Assembly: GCA_020696345.1 (NCBI GenBank)
Contig: JAEHCK010000014.1
Coordinates: 1 to 56,326 of the forward strand
Direction: 5' to 3'
Length of the DNA: 56,326 nt
Origin: Thermoplasmata archaeon
Lineage (GTDB): Archaea > Thermoplasmatota > Penumbrarchaeia > JAEHCK01
Shown: positions 18,281-33,198 of the stretch, piece after piece
How the letters are laid out: each line of letters opens with the position of its first letter
Position numbering within the stretch: the first letter of the stretch is position 1
Position numbers and translations under genes: made by a program
Notes under the pieces: model-generated
The model's database searches: none
What the model was told of the DNA's origin: nothing
The model's input: only the letters and a program-made list of their open reading frames with translations

Positions 18281-21200
18281 TTATTCTTCTTTTATTATTT
18301 CTGTTTCTTTGGATTCCTTTTTTTGCCCAGTATCTTTTGATTTTGAAGGTGAGGGTGTAATTCGCACAGGGGTTACCGCAGTGATCATTGTGGTCTTAAC
18401 AGGATCTCCTACGGGTTTAGCTGTTGGCAATTTACCATTTTCGGATAAATCATTTTCCAATTTAGATTCCAACTCTATTGATATCTCATCATCATCATCA
18501 TCGTCATCATATACATCGGCATTATCATTCATAACAGCTCGACGTTCTCTTCGAATTATGGTTTTAACCTTTATTGGTAAAAACATCTTACCTTGTCGTT
18601 TAAATAAGATCACTATGAGAATAATAAAAATTGTCACTAAAATAATAATAACTATTAAAATTGAGAATATCCAGAAGATCATATCCAATAAATGTTGAGG
18701 TATTTTTTCTGCACTTTCATCTATTGAAGATGCCAAAGGGGGGATCTTCCCAGTCATTATTGTAATATTTCTTGTCAAATTTGCACTAATATTACCGAAT
18801 ATCGATTGTACCTCGATGATCATAATATCATTTCCTATAGTATAATTTGATGATAGATTGAATGTTAGATTGATCTGCATATATCGATTTGCCGGAAGTA
18901 TTACACTATTAAATTCAATATTAGTATAATTAATTAAATTACTATTATTTAAAAACTTTATTGTGAATAAAAAGTTATTCACCATATTTCCAATGTTTTT
19001 CAATGTAAAATTGTAAACAATGATCTCATTTGTTTTCAAAATAAGTTTTGCATTTGACATGTTTAGTTCTAGACCGAACTTGAAAATAAATTTTTTGTTA
19101 ATAGAAATATCCCATATGCCGTCTATACACCAACCTTGTGTGTTATTTCGGAATGGAACTATCGTCCAATAATAAGTAGAATTATCTTGAAGATCGTGTA
19201 ATGTAAGATTTGTGCCAATATATTTACTTATTATAACTTGTTGTGGGCCGCCCTTAATATAAAAGTAAACATCGAATAATACGCCCTCATGTTCCTGTAC
19301 ATCGAAATCCACTATAGACCATGATAATGTTACAGTTGTGACATTAAATACTTGTCCATTCCATGGTGTAAGTAGTTTTACTCTGGTGATGTTCTTAGGC
19401 GCCGATTCTTTATCAAAGATGAAAATGTCGATGTAATCTTTTACAACAACATATCCCATATCCCTGACAAGAAAATGTATCCTGTGATGCCCAAAGGGTA
19501 ATGTTATTTGGTTTAAACTTGATGAATGACCAAAAACACCTGAGATGTTTGATATCCATGTGAAATTAAGTTGGTCACCAAAGATCAAATCGGGGTCATC
19601 ATAGCGACCAATGAACTCGGTTTGCAGCTCTTCAAAGATCGGCGTGTTATTGATGGGCAGCAATATCTCAGCGATAGGTGGATCATTTAATGGTATAACC
19701 TCAATCTTGGTTATGATCTGAGCCGTGCTTTCACCATCATCACCATAAAAGTTTACAATTTCATAACCATTCCAGTTTGTATTCGGTGCAACCCTCACCA
19801 TGCCATTTATTTCGATCCGGATAGAAATATTATCGCCAGTAATACTATAGGAGTAATTCAACGTATCTTTATCATCATCTTTAAAAATATTCGATAGATT
19901 TATGGACCCATCATCAACGGTATCCTCATATATTCTTAATATGGGATAAGTTTTAATCACACGCGGTGGAACATTCCTAATTATTCTTGAATCAGATACA
20001 GGTTTGGTCTTTCCAATACCATCGATTGCAGTGACTTCACAGGTCCAAACTTCTTTGGTATGTGTATATTCTTTCGGCAGAATATGAAATAATCTTGTCG
20101 TGTTATACAGAGACAAGTTTTGTTCCAATATTCCATCTCGGAACCATTGAAAATTATATTTAACTTTGTCTTTTGGATTCAGATCATGATCAATACTTTG
20201 CTTAATAATATTACAAACCAGATCTTCATTCTTAGAAGGTCTTGAAATTGATTGCTTTGGTTGAAGTAGAATTGTTGGTAAGCTGGGTATGTTATTGCTT
20301 ACATCGATAAATCCAGTAATATTGTTTGACACACCACCATATGGGTCGAATGCACGAATTTTAATCTGATAACGTTCACCATATGTTAAATTTGTTTTCA
20401 CCTTGAATTTAGGTTCAGATGATATGCTATTATTTTCAATAATTTCTTTCAACCTGGAATTTGTAATGGTAACATGATATGTTAGCACGTCATTATCGGT
20501 ATCGAACCCTGCGGGCCAACTAATAATTGGTGTTCGATTATGTGTAACTGCCGGCGAGGTTGATCCCAAAAGGACTGGATCATGATTCATTGTTAATTCG
20601 ATGGTCACCCACTTGGTTGCATCCATTAATACCCCATCTCCGGTATAACCCGGTTGATGATTCATCTTTATTACGGTTACATTATATTTATCAAATAATG
20701 TTACCCCTTGATCATTCTTTATCAATTCCGTACATGGAATATCTTTTATGATGCCTTTATTGTTGGATAAATTATGGTATACTAATTCATCAAACTCATT
20801 AAATACATAAATATCTACCCATGGCATTAGTATTATCTTGGCCTCAATTAATTGGATTACTTTTACATGTAAATACCATTGTACAGTAAGATTTGAATGA
20901 TAACGAAATTCTATCTTGGATTTATTAAAAGTCGTATTAAGCACGATCATTTCTGAATATCGGTCCAGAAAAATATCTTTAATTTCTGAATCCTCAATTG
21001 TTCCATTAATAAAAATAATATCCGAAGTATTGTATCCAGAATATATTCCATATTTATTATTGGTGATAACTGAATTGATCACTGTACCATTATGGGCATC
21101 ATAAAAAAATATACCTCTAGTACCATTCCCTAACCGAACATTACTAATAGAAAAATTTGTCGATTCAATGATAAGTAGCTGGCCAAGGTTTGTCATTAAT

Positions 21201-22396
21201 GGTTCTGTAATAATTGAATTTGACAGGTCCTTAGTAATGATCTCACCTTTTTCTCCGTAATAGATACGTAGTGGCACATCATTTACTCGATTACCAGTTG
21301 TAAAAAAGTTCCAGTAAGATTCCTTACCAAATCTAACTCCGAATCGGTCATCATATTTTATAATAGAATTATTATTAAAAGTATTAAATTTGCAGTTTGA
21401 ATCTAATGCAATACTGGACCGATTAATATCAATCATAGTATTATTTTCAAATTCATTGAATGTGCATTTTACGAGTAGATTAATCCCTACCTCTGATGAT
21501 CTCTCAATATGGTTGTCCATTATAAGATTATCTCTACATTGATCATATAAATTTAAACCAAAACCGTAAGTGTCTGTTATTGTGTTGTTTATTATTTTAT
21601 TTTTACTTGAAGAATCCAAATAAATAGCAGCTTCCTCTCTATTCCATTTTCCTGAGTGTTTTTTTTGCAAATTCGTATTATAAATAATGTTATTTTTTAT
21701 AAAAGAATTTTCCGAATTAAGAATCACAATACCTCGATTATTATCATGAATGGTATTATTTTCAATTCTACCAAATTGGGAGTAATTAAAATTAATTCCT
21801 TGATCATTGTTATAGATTTCGTTATTGAATATCTCAAATGAACTAGACCAGCCAGAGGAGTTAATACCATTATTAATGTTATTATATATCTTTGATCTCT
21901 CTATGGTTGAATTAGATCCACTGATAAATTCTGTTCCGTTACCACAATTATATATCTCGGAATCTTGAATAAGTAATCCATAACAACTAATAGCCTTTAT
22001 ACCATATATTGCATACGAGATCTGGCAGTGAAGTACAGTACTCACTGAATCAAATTCATATTTAATTCCCCGCCAATAACCAGTCTCCGGGTTGTTTGTA
22101 TTAGGTTTAAAAATAATCGGTTTTAATTCCGTGCCATTTGCAAATAATTTACCTTGAACATGGAAGATCGCATTCTTATTGAATTTGACTTGAACACCTG
22201 GCTCTATCTCAAGCTGGGTGTCGAAATCTATAGTTACATTGTCTGAGACGATATATGGACTTTTTGATAGTTTCCAGATACCATTCTGGAAACCACTTAC
22301 GTTTGTTCCCCGAGTAATGTTTTCTGGTGAATAAATTAAAATAATATTTAAAATAAAAAGGGTTATAATCACTTGTGCTAGGTAAGTTTTTCTCAT
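18281..22396 (-). CDS. Giant surface protein: beta-helix, Ig-like domains, C-terminal TM
   Basis: This 1371-residue protein begins with a signal-like helix (residues 5-20). Residues about 30-500 form a right-handed parallel beta-helix of the NosD/PbH1 kind, with many NNTI, NNGI and NxI turns, as in carbohydrate-binding or -cleaving surface proteins. Then come a carboxypeptidase-regulatory-like domain, several Ig/cadherin-like domains (NDPPIAE linker), one Fn3-like domain ending STYYWTIVPF, a NEW3-like domain and a membrane helix (about 1242-1266). The cytosolic tail contains a run of seven Asp residues encoded by a GAT-triplet run. It converges with the FG-GAP giant gene and shares its last three modules. 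An acidic tail facing the cytosol could bind cations or basic proteins. Enzymatic activity cannot be judged. Confidence 0.82.
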   Translation of the reverse strand: MRKTYLAQVIITLFILNIILIYSPENITRGTNVSGFQNGIWKLSKSPYIVSDNVTIDFDTQLEIEPGVQVKFNKNAIFHVQGKLFANGTELKPIIFKPNTNNPETGYWRGIKYEFDSVSTVLHCQISYAIYGIKAISCYGLLIQDSEIYNCGNGTEFISGSNSTIERSKIYNNINNGINSSGWSSSFEIFNNEIYNNDQGINFNYSQFGRIENNTIHDNNRGIVILNSENSFIKNNIIYNTNLQKKHSGKWNREEAAIYLDSSSKNKIINNTITDTYGFGLNLYDQCRDNLIMDNHIERSSEVGINLLVKCTFNEFENNTMIDINRSSIALDSNCKFNTFNNNSIIKYDDRFGVRFGKESYWNFFTTGNRVNDVPLRIYYGEKGEIITKDLSNSIITEPLMTNLGQLLIIESTNFSISNVRLGNGTRGIFFYDAHNGTVINSVITNNKYGIYSGYNTSDIIFINGTIEDSEIKDIFLDRYSEMIVLNTTFNKSKIEFRYHSNLTVQWYLHVKVIQLIEAKIILMPWVDIYVFNEFDELVYHNLSNNKGIIKDIPCTELIKNDQGVTLFDKYNVTVIKMNHQPGYTGDGVLMDATKWVTIELTMNHDPVLLGSTSPAVTHNRTPIISWPAGFDTDNDVLTYHVTITNSRLKEIIENNSISSEPKFKVKTNLTYGERYQIKIRAFDPYGGVSNNITGFIDVSNNIPSLPTILLQPKQSISRPSKNEDLVCNIIKQSIDHDLNPKDKVKYNFQWFRDGILEQNLSLYNTTRLFHILPKEYTHTKEVWTCEVTAIDGIGKTKPVSDSRIIRNVPPRVIKTYPILRIYEDTVDDGSINLSNIFKDDDKDTLNYSYSITGDNISIRIEINGMVRVAPNTNWNGYEIVNFYGDDGESTAQIITKIEVIPLNDPPIAEILLPINNTPIFEELQTEFIGRYDDPDLIFGDQLNFTWISNISGVFGHSSSLNQITLPFGHHRIHFLVRDMGYVVVKDYIDIFIFDKESAPKNITRVKLLTPWNGQVFNVTTVTLSWSIVDFDVQEHEGVLFDVYFYIKGGPQQVIISKYIGTNLTLHDLQDNSTYYWTIVPFRNNTQGWCIDGIWDISINKKFIFKFGLELNMSNAKLILKTNEIIVYNFTLKNIGNMVNNFLFTIKFLNNSNLINYTNIEFNSVILPANRYMQINLTFNLSSNYTIGNDIMIIEVQSIFGNISANLTRNITIMTGKIPPLASSIDESAEKIPQHLLDMIFWIFSILIVIIILVTIFIILIVILFKRQGKMFLPIKVKTIIRRERRAVMNDNADVYDDDDDDDEISIELESKLENDLSENGKLPTAKPVGDPVKTTMITAVTPVRITPSPSKSKDTGQKKESKETEIIKEE

Positions 22397-22631
22397 TTAA
22401 TGCCCACACAATAACTTATGATAATTAAATTATAATATATTTTTTCAAAAACTTGAAATATAAAATTATTCCAAATTTCGAGGGCCTATTCCATGAATTC
22501 TTAATGAATTTATTCTTAATTATGAGTTAGATCCTTACTCGTGAATATTTCTTAGAGAGGTGAAATATATGATATATATATGATATATATATGATTATAT
22601 AAAAAATTACGGATATTTTCACCCAAAAAAC
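22397..22631. promoter_or_regulatory. AT-rich promoter region of the beta-helix surface gene
   Basis: This gap of about 235 bp separates the end of nusA from the start of the surface-protein gene on the same strand. It contains a GATATATATAT run (22569-22592) and other TATA-like tracts, so the surface gene probably has its own promoter and is not part of the RNA polymerase operon. No other feature is visible. Confidence 0.35.
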
Positions 22632-23060
22632 TTAGGTTATAAAAATATCTATTTGTGAGTACCGATTAATTATTTCACGTGCAAGTTTCAAGTTTTTACT
22701 ATTTACCCCAATAATTTTACCCTTATCGCGCATATCAACTTCTACATAAGCAACTTGTGATTTGTTGTCATTCTTTTCTTTTATTGTAACATTCTTAATT
22801 GGGAATTCATAAAAAATATTTCGTATAAATTCTTCGATCTTGGTTGAATATTCTATCAATTTTATATTCTTTTTTAATATTCTTCTTAAATGTCTTATGT
22901 TATTCGCTTTTTGACCTATAGCCTTTTTCAATTGGCCAGTATCCACAATAAAAACTATCATGTCATTATTTTCAAAACAGTCCTTGATCCGGGCATTTGT
23001 AATGCCCTCGAAAAGTGCAATATATCTCATTGTTTGGTCATTTAATTTAATGGTTCCCAT
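22632..23060 (-). CDS. nusA: NusA-like transcription/RNA-binding KH protein
   Basis: This 142-residue protein corresponds to the short archaeal NusA, which consists of two KH domains without the bacterial N-terminal domain. The first KH is marked by KKAIGQKANNIRHLRRIL (a GxxG loop variant) and the second by DKGKIIGVNSKNLKLAREI with its GxxG-like turn. It binds RNA and is thought to modulate RNA polymerase or ribosome synthesis. It is the last gene of the rpoH-rpoB-rpoA1-rpoA2-rpl30e-nusA cluster. The ATG at 23060 is preferred to the TTG one codon earlier. Genes for S12 and S7, which often follow it in other archaea, are absent. Confidence 0.9.
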   Translation of the reverse strand: MGTIKLNDQTMRYIALFEGITNARIKDCFENNDMIVFIVDTGQLKKAIGQKANNIRHLRRILKKNIKLIEYSTKIEEFIRNIFYEFPIKNVTIKEKNDNKSQVAYVEVDMRDKGKIIGVNSKNLKLAREIINRYSQIDIFIT

Positions 23061-23111
23061 CAATGTTGCTTCCAGGAAAAATTCAAATTATAGATCGCGT
23101 TTATCGTTTCA

Positions 23112-23396
23112 TTATTTTAATTGCATAATATTGGATTTGCCAGGTCTAATTACAGTTAATACTGAAATCGGAAAAGGTTTTGCACAACTGGAACCCAACT
23201 CGATATTAGTCCCCTTGAAATTATGAGTTGAGATCTTTTTATATTCATTTAAATCATCAATAAAACCTTGCGGGCAATTCGAACTAATAATGATCAATTT
23301 AGCCTTTCCAGCTTTTAATGCTTTTTTTGCCTCGTTGATGCCAAAATATACTTTGCCTGTAGAAACTAAAGTTCGTAATGCCTTGTTAATATCCAT
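23112..23396 (-). CDS. rpl30e: Ribosomal protein L30e (eL30)
   Basis: This 94-residue archaeal/eukaryotic large-subunit protein belongs to the L7Ae/L30e RNA-binding family. It shows ALRTLVSTGKVYFGINEAKKALKAGKAKLIIISSNCP, followed by TNIELGSSCAKPF and the ISVLTVIRPG strand, which are diagnostic of eL30. It binds kink-turn-like RNA in the 50S subunit. Its place between rpoA2 and nusA is conserved in many archaea and supports the call. It lies 51 nt from each neighbour and is presumably cotranscribed with the polymerase genes. Confidence 0.96.
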   Translation of the reverse strand: MDINKALRTLVSTGKVYFGINEAKKALKAGKAKLIIISSNCPQGFIDDLNEYKKISTHNFKGTNIELGSSCAKPFPISVLTVIRPGKSNIMQLK

Positions 23397-23447
23397 TTTA
23401 AATGTTCCTCCTTGGATTGTAGATACTGGATTTCGTTCTATTTTAAA

Positions 23448-28185
<4,738 letters not shown>

Positions 28186-28189
<4 letters not shown>

Positions 28190-31100
28190 CTCAAATCCTC
28201 CAGCTGTAATCGTAATGCAACACCCATTGATTTTAACTCGTCTAAGAGTAATTTAAATGCATAACTTGTCTGGACTGGGAATATATTTGCATTATCGCCA
28301 CATAACGGGCATCTAAGAAATCCACGACGGTCCAGCATGGCTACATGACCACATTTGGAGTTCCCACATATATATTGTGTCGTACCATCGGATTCGTCCA
28401 ATAATCTATCTTTGATCACCATTGATGCGCCATGAGCAATTAGGCAGTCACGTTCCATCTCTCCAAAACGTAAACCACCCTGGCGTGCTCGACCCTCTGT
28501 AGGCTGTCGAGTAAGGATCTGTACTGGGCCACGAGAACGTACATGAAGTTTTCCTGAGACCATGTGATGTAATTTTTGATAAAATATTACGCCTTGGAAA
28601 ATCTCGGCTTCCAAACGTTTGCCTGTTAATGGATCGTATAGGACTTCCTTACAGTTATGTTTATAACCACATTCAATAAGTTCTTTTCTTAATTTTTCTT
28701 CCGGTTCGCCAGAAAAAGCTGTGCCATCAATAAATCTACCATTCATCGACCCTATCTTACCCCCGAGCATTTCCAGAACATGAGCTATTGTCATCCGCGA
28801 TGGAATGGCATGAGGGTTGATAATTAGATCAGGACAAATGCCATCTTCATTGAATGGAAAATTCTCTCCGCTCAGAACATTACCAATTACACCCTTTTGC
28901 CCATGACGTGAGGCAAATTTATCGCCTAACTCCGGAATACGTTCATCTCTAACTCTTACTTTGACCATTTTTGACCCATTTTCTGAGGCGGTTATCATAA
29001 CACTGTCTACATAACCAGATTCTCCATGCCTGACAGTGATCGATGTCTCACGGCGTTTTTGAGGTGTCAGAAAATCGGTTTGCTCCTCTAAGAACCGTGG
29101 TGGTGATGTCTTACCAATCAATACATCACGTCCAACAACCTTAACTTCGGGAGCAATTAATCCGTCTTCTTCTAAAGTATTATATGATACATCAACACGC
29201 GCACCGCGAACATCAGGGCTTGGAATCTGGAAATGATCTTCCTGACCACCGGGATAACGCCGTTCTTCGGCCTGATATGTACGCAAAAATGTGGACCTTG
29301 CGAGACCACGTTCAATAGATGATTTATTAATTATCAGAGCATCTTCCATATTATATCCTTGATATGATAGCACGGCAACAACAAAGTTCTGCCCGGCAGG
29401 GCGTTTTGCAAAGTTGACAAATTCCATCCCTTTAGTTTTAGTAAGTGGAATTTGAGGATAATGCAGTAGATGTTGGCGTGTATCGGGGCGTATTCGATAA
29501 TTGGATGCACTCAAGCCAAGTGATTGTTTTGACATTCCTGCTCCCATTGTATTTCGCGGAGAAGCATTATGCTCGGAATACGGTACAAGGCCAGCACAAA
29601 TACCCAAGATTACCATGGTATCTATCTCACAATGAGTGTTGTCGGAATTGATAGTCTCAGGAGTGATCGCGATGTAAGTATTTTCTTCTTCTTCAGCGTC
29701 AATAAATTCAATAATACCTTCCATGACCAGGTCTTGGAACGTTATTTTGTGATTTTGTAGTCCCTCAAGATGTTTCTTAGTTAGGGTCAGTTTTCCTTTT
29801 TTTGTTACCAGCAATGGTCTACGTAGGCGCCCCTCATCACAATTTATTATAACTGAATTCATGTATTCATTATATCGGATGTTAACCTCATTCGATTTTT
29901 CCGGCGGTATGCAAATTGAACTATTCCTCCGCCTTTCACGAAGTTCGTCCACTAAAACTTTTGGTGAATCGGTAATACCAATTAAATTACCGTTTACATA
30001 AACTTTGGCACCTGGTACATTTTCTCCGGATATTGGTTTAATTCCATAATCTAATAATAAGTCAATAATCTTTTTATCATCATATCCTTCAGAAATATCA
30101 ACAACAAGGGCACAATTCTTTACTAAACCACAATTTTGGCCTTCTGGCGTCTCGTTGGGGCATAATCGACCCCATTGAGTCGAATGAAGATCACGAGCCT
30201 CGAAATGTGGTTGGCTGCGTGTTAAAGGTGATGTTACTCTGCGCAAGTGGCTAAGCGTACTCATATTACAGGTTCTATCCAATAATTGCGAAACCCCGGC
30301 ACGGCCACCAACCCAGTTACCGGTTGCCAGAGCATGTAACATACGTTGAGTTAACACATCAGGTCTTATTGCCGAACTAATTTTGAGGCTACGTTTTCGT
30401 GCAAGACTGCGTTCCAGTTGATATTTTAAGTCCTTTAATAGGTTCGTAAACGCCACACGGAAAAGATTTTCCATAAGGTCACCTGACAGTTTCACACGTT
30501 TGTTAGCATAATGGTCCTTATCATCTTGCTCTCGCAAACCCAAAGCTAATTCGAGCACATTTCTAGCAATCCTACCAAGATACACTGCCTTTTTTACTCT
30601 ATCCATTTTAGAGTCACCCAGATGTGGTAATAAAGACCTATCTATGATTGATTCAACTTTTTTCTCCCTATACTCTTTTGCCTGACCAGTTGCAAACTTT
30701 TTCTCAAGATAATTAATTGCATCTTCAGTTGTTTTTACATTATATTCATTGACACATTCCTCGATGTTTGCAAGCACGATATTTAGCATTTTCGGATCAC
30801 TTACTATTGCATTTGAAATATCTTCATCATCTTCCATACCCAATGCTTTCATTAGAATTACCAAAGGGATTTGTCCGGAAGCTGTTGGTATCGAGGCGAT
30901 CAATATTCCGTCTTTACGTTTTTCAATGAAAGTAAGTGCACGATAACCTTCTCGTTGTGAAAATACTTTTGCAACTTCAACGGCACGACCATATCGTTCA
31001 TTATATTCGACCATAACTCGGTTTGGTGCTAAGTCTTCTAAGGAAATCAAAACGCGTTCTGTACCATTGATGATAAAATATCCGCCAGTGTCTAATGGAT

Positions 31101-31599
31101 CTTCACCAAATTCTATCAATTTATCAAGATATTCTTCATCAGTTAGCTCTCTATCACTTCTTATGTTTTCACGATAAATAGAACATTTTTTGGATTTGAC
31201 CATGACGGGTAATTCGCCAATGACAACTTTTTCAACTTCACGATCTATACCATTTTCTACAATAATGAATTCTAAATATATATGTGCTTTATATGTTAAA
31301 TTCCTAAGTCGCGATTCTAATGGTGTAAGTTCATGTGTCGCTCCATTTGCTTCTTTTGCAACAGGGTTGCCCACAGTTATTCGACCTAATCTAATATCTA
31401 TATTATCTTCACCCATTTTATCTACATCAAGTCTGATGATTCCACGTTCATCATCAACATCACCAATACGAATGCTATCAATTATTCGTTGCATTCTACT
31501 GTTTGGGTTATCATGTGTTGGTAAAAAGTCATTATATGATGCTAGATGATGGTTAACAACACTTCTATTTGCAAAAAAAGCTTCGACAATCTCGCGCAT
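28186..31599 (-). CDS. rpoB: RNA polymerase subunit B, undivided
   Basis: This 1137-residue second-largest subunit is a single chain, unlike the B'/B'' split of many methanogens, Archaeoglobus and haloarchaea. Recognisable segments are the [17 protein letters not shown] active-site motif, [21 protein letters not shown], the [10 protein letters not shown] motif, GARGS-free hybrid-binding regions, and the C-terminal zinc site [24 protein letters not shown] (shown here only as its Cys pairs at about 1075 and 1093). It is followed directly by rpoA1 with a 4-nt overlap and preceded by rpoH 17 nt upstream. The undivided state is useful for placing the organism. Confidence 0.98.
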
Positions 31600-31616
31600 A
31601 AAAAATCACCTAATAA

Positions 31617-31859
31617 TTATATAATCTCTATCACAATTCTATAAAACTCAGCCACTCCACAAGTCTGGCTTTCACGTAATATCTTAACCACATCTCCGAC
31701 TTTTGCACCAATCCTTTTTACAACGGGATCTGTAATTAAGATTTTAGGTAATTGGTCTTTTTTAAGATCTAAATTCTTCAAAACCGTATCAACTTCATTT
31801 TCTAATAGTATTTCATGTTTAGGTACAAGTTGATGACTCATCACATCAATTTTTGTCAT
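31617..31859 (-). CDS. rpoH: RNA polymerase subunit H
   Basis: This 80-residue subunit is equivalent to the C-terminal part of eukaryotic Rpb5. It carries the diagnostic SHQLVPKHEILLENEVD near the N-terminus, then LPKILITDPVVKRIGAKVGDVVKILRESQT and a YRIVI ending. It sits at the jaw of the polymerase and contacts DNA entering the cleft. It is the first gene of the polymerase cluster, with AGGGGA-type ribosome-binding bases just upstream (31867-31873). A tRNA-Lys gene on the same strand lies 107 bp upstream. Confidence 0.97.
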   Translation of the reverse strand: MTKIDVMSHQLVPKHEILLENEVDTVLKNLDLKKDQLPKILITDPVVKRIGAKVGDVVKILRESQTCGVAEFYRIVIEII

Positions 31860-32002
31860 ATTTCCATCCCCTCTTTTTTATTAAAAATAAATCAGTTACA
31901 TACAACATTTACTTATTATGAAACTTTCCATCCGTTTTTAACCTTTTTCAAACCTTAAACATTAAACGGGCCCGGGGGGATTCGAACCCCCGGCCACCTG
32001 GT

Positions 32003-32059
32003 ATCTTCATCTCGTTTTGATTGTCACAACCATCATATTAAAGTACAATATTACCGGGT
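32003..32059 (-). other. tRNA-Lys intron 2 at position 37/38 (57 nt)
   Basis: The insert follows A37 in the anticodon loop. CUUU of the loop can pair with GAAG near the intron end, leaving 3-nt bulges UAA and AUA. Cutting after the second base of each restores CUUUUAA. The outer helix is poor, so the motif may be of the relaxed type. Because ACC is repeated at both edges, other cut points would give the same mature product. Confidence 0.85.
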
Positions 32060-32076
32060 TAAAAGCCAGATGCTCT

Positions 32077-32115
32077 ATCTAGGGATATACAAACAAATCA
32101 ATATCAATATATCCT
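32077..32115 (-). other. tRNA-Lys intron 1 in the D-loop (39 nt)
   Basis: The insert lies between U20 and A21. Flanking sequence forms a 4-bp helix of CUAG with CUAG, one 3-nt bulge on each side (GUA and AUA), and an outer 7-bp helix GGAUAUA/UAUAUCC. Cutting after the second base of each bulge gives the expected D-arm. D-loop introns are non-canonical and need an endonuclease with relaxed position choice. Confidence 0.85.
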
Positions 32116-32136
32116 ACCTAGCTGAGCTACGGGCCC

Positions 32137-32476
32137 TTATGGGTATTTTTCAAATCGCTCTTCATAATGAACTTGATCAAATGCCCCTTTTTCCCAAACA
32201 CTTTAATTCCTAAGTTTTTATATTTTTTATTTATATAGCTTACACTATCAAAAACTTCTCATTAAGAATGTAATGTAGCACCCTCAATATATTTATAGTA
32301 TATATAATTTATGATAAATTACCAGTTAATAGATTATCTAATAATTTATATCTCTAAAGAACTTAATAAAATATTCGGTTCGCAATTATTTTTAAAGTGG
32401 TTTGTATTTCTAAATGTAATGCTGTCATAATTAGAATAATTTAAGAATAATGAGCACATATTATGACTTAGGTTAG
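32137..32476. promoter_or_regulatory. AT-rich divergent gap, tRNA-Lys and dolichol-kinase-like gene
   Basis: This gap is about 340 bp with no gene. On the minus strand a TATATAAATA-type tract near 32228-32240 could be the box A for the tRNA and possibly the polymerase operon, though it lies about 90 bp from the tRNA. On the plus strand AT tracts lie near 32290-32330. Nothing else is recognisable. Confidence 0.3.
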
Positions 32477-33172
32477 ATGTCAAATATTACCGATATAAAA
32501 GGAACTTTTTTACGCAGATCTTTACATTCATTATCAGCATTGATTATTATATTTTATCTATTCCCTGCAACAATCTTTGGAGTGCCATCCTATTTATATA
32601 TGATACTTTTTCTAATTATAGTGCCTTTAACTATTGAAACCATTAGACTCAATAAAAATACCTTGATCATAGGATTGCACGATTATGAGCGAGATCATGT
32701 TGCATCTTATATGTGGTTAACGTTCGGTGCAACCATTTTGATTTTATTTTTTCCACAACAGATCGCTGCACCGTGTATTGTTGCCACGGCCTTTGGTGAT
32801 CCGGCAATAGGTTTGACCAAGCCATATCGACGCAGGTTTATGGTCTTAATCACATTCTTTATCTGTCTTGCCGTTTTTATTGTTTTTAAATATTTTTTGT
32901 TGGTAGCATTATTTGCCGCCGCCTTGACATTTATTGCCGAGTCATTTGAGTTCAAAATCCGTGTGCGGTTACGGCCAAATTTGTTTTGGAGCAGAAGCAA
33001 ACGCAAGTTTTCGACTTTAAAATCGTTCTTTAACTTTCTATTTCGAACAGATGATGATTTCACTATGCAACTGATTCCAGCACTAATATTGTTTCTGTTT
33101 TTCCTTATAATGCCAGAACTAATGCCACCGCAGATACTGCATCCATTACCATCATTACTACCCTACTCGTAA
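32477..33172 (+). CDS. Dolichol-kinase / CDP-diglyceride-type polyprenyl kinase-like membrane protein
   Basis: This 231-residue integral membrane protein has about six or seven hydrophobic helices. The conserved features are an N-terminal FLRRSLHSLSALIII segment (Arg and His at the membrane face), HDYERDHVASYMW, and ATAFGDPAIGLTKPYRRR, which matches the FGDPxA(A)xxGRxxG motif of the dolichol kinase/phosphatidate cytidylyltransferase-like superfamily. The TDDDFTMQLIPAL stretch near the end resembles the DNLTVPL-like motif of the same group. Archaeal members are presumed to act in polyprenol phosphate or phytol recycling with CTP. It is convergent with the dehydrogenase gene, with 26 bp between stops. 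Confidence 0.75.
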   Translation: MSNITDIKGTFLRRSLHSLSALIIIFYLFPATIFGVPSYLYMILFLIIVPLTIETIRLNKNTLIIGLHDYERDHVASYMWLTFGATILILFFPQQIAAPCIVATAFGDPAIGLTKPYRRRFMVLITFFICLAVFIVFKYFLLVALFAAALTFIAESFEFKIRVRLRPNLFWSRSKRKFSTLKSFFNFLFRTDDDFTMQLIPALILFLFFLIMPELMPPQILHPLPSLLPYS

Positions 33173-33198
33173 AAGGATGATACTTGAATTTGATCCCA

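Larger units (their letters stand above)
31967..32136 (-). tRNA. tRNA-Lys (anticodon UUU) with two introns
   Basis: On the minus strand the gene folds to a standard tRNA once two inserts are removed: acceptor GGGCCCG/CGGGCCC, D-stem GCUC/GAGC with loop AGCUAGGUA, anticodon stem UCUGG/CCAGG around CUUUUAA, and T-arm GGGGG-UUCGAAU-CCCCC. The discriminator is G73 and CCA is not encoded. Anticodon UUU (32061-32063) reads Lys codons. The precursor is 170 nt and the mature tRNA 74 nt. The first intron interrupts the D-loop and the second is at the canonical site after position 37. Both boundaries fit bulge-helix-bulge splicing by the archaeal tRNA endonuclease. The gene lies upstream of rpoH on the same strand. 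Confidence 0.95.

Noticed and set aside
18246..18698. 150-codon plus-strand frame opposite the surface-protein tail
   Set aside because: It lies antisense to the conserved C-terminus of the beta-helix protein. Its Ser run is just the complement of the Asp-coding GAT run.
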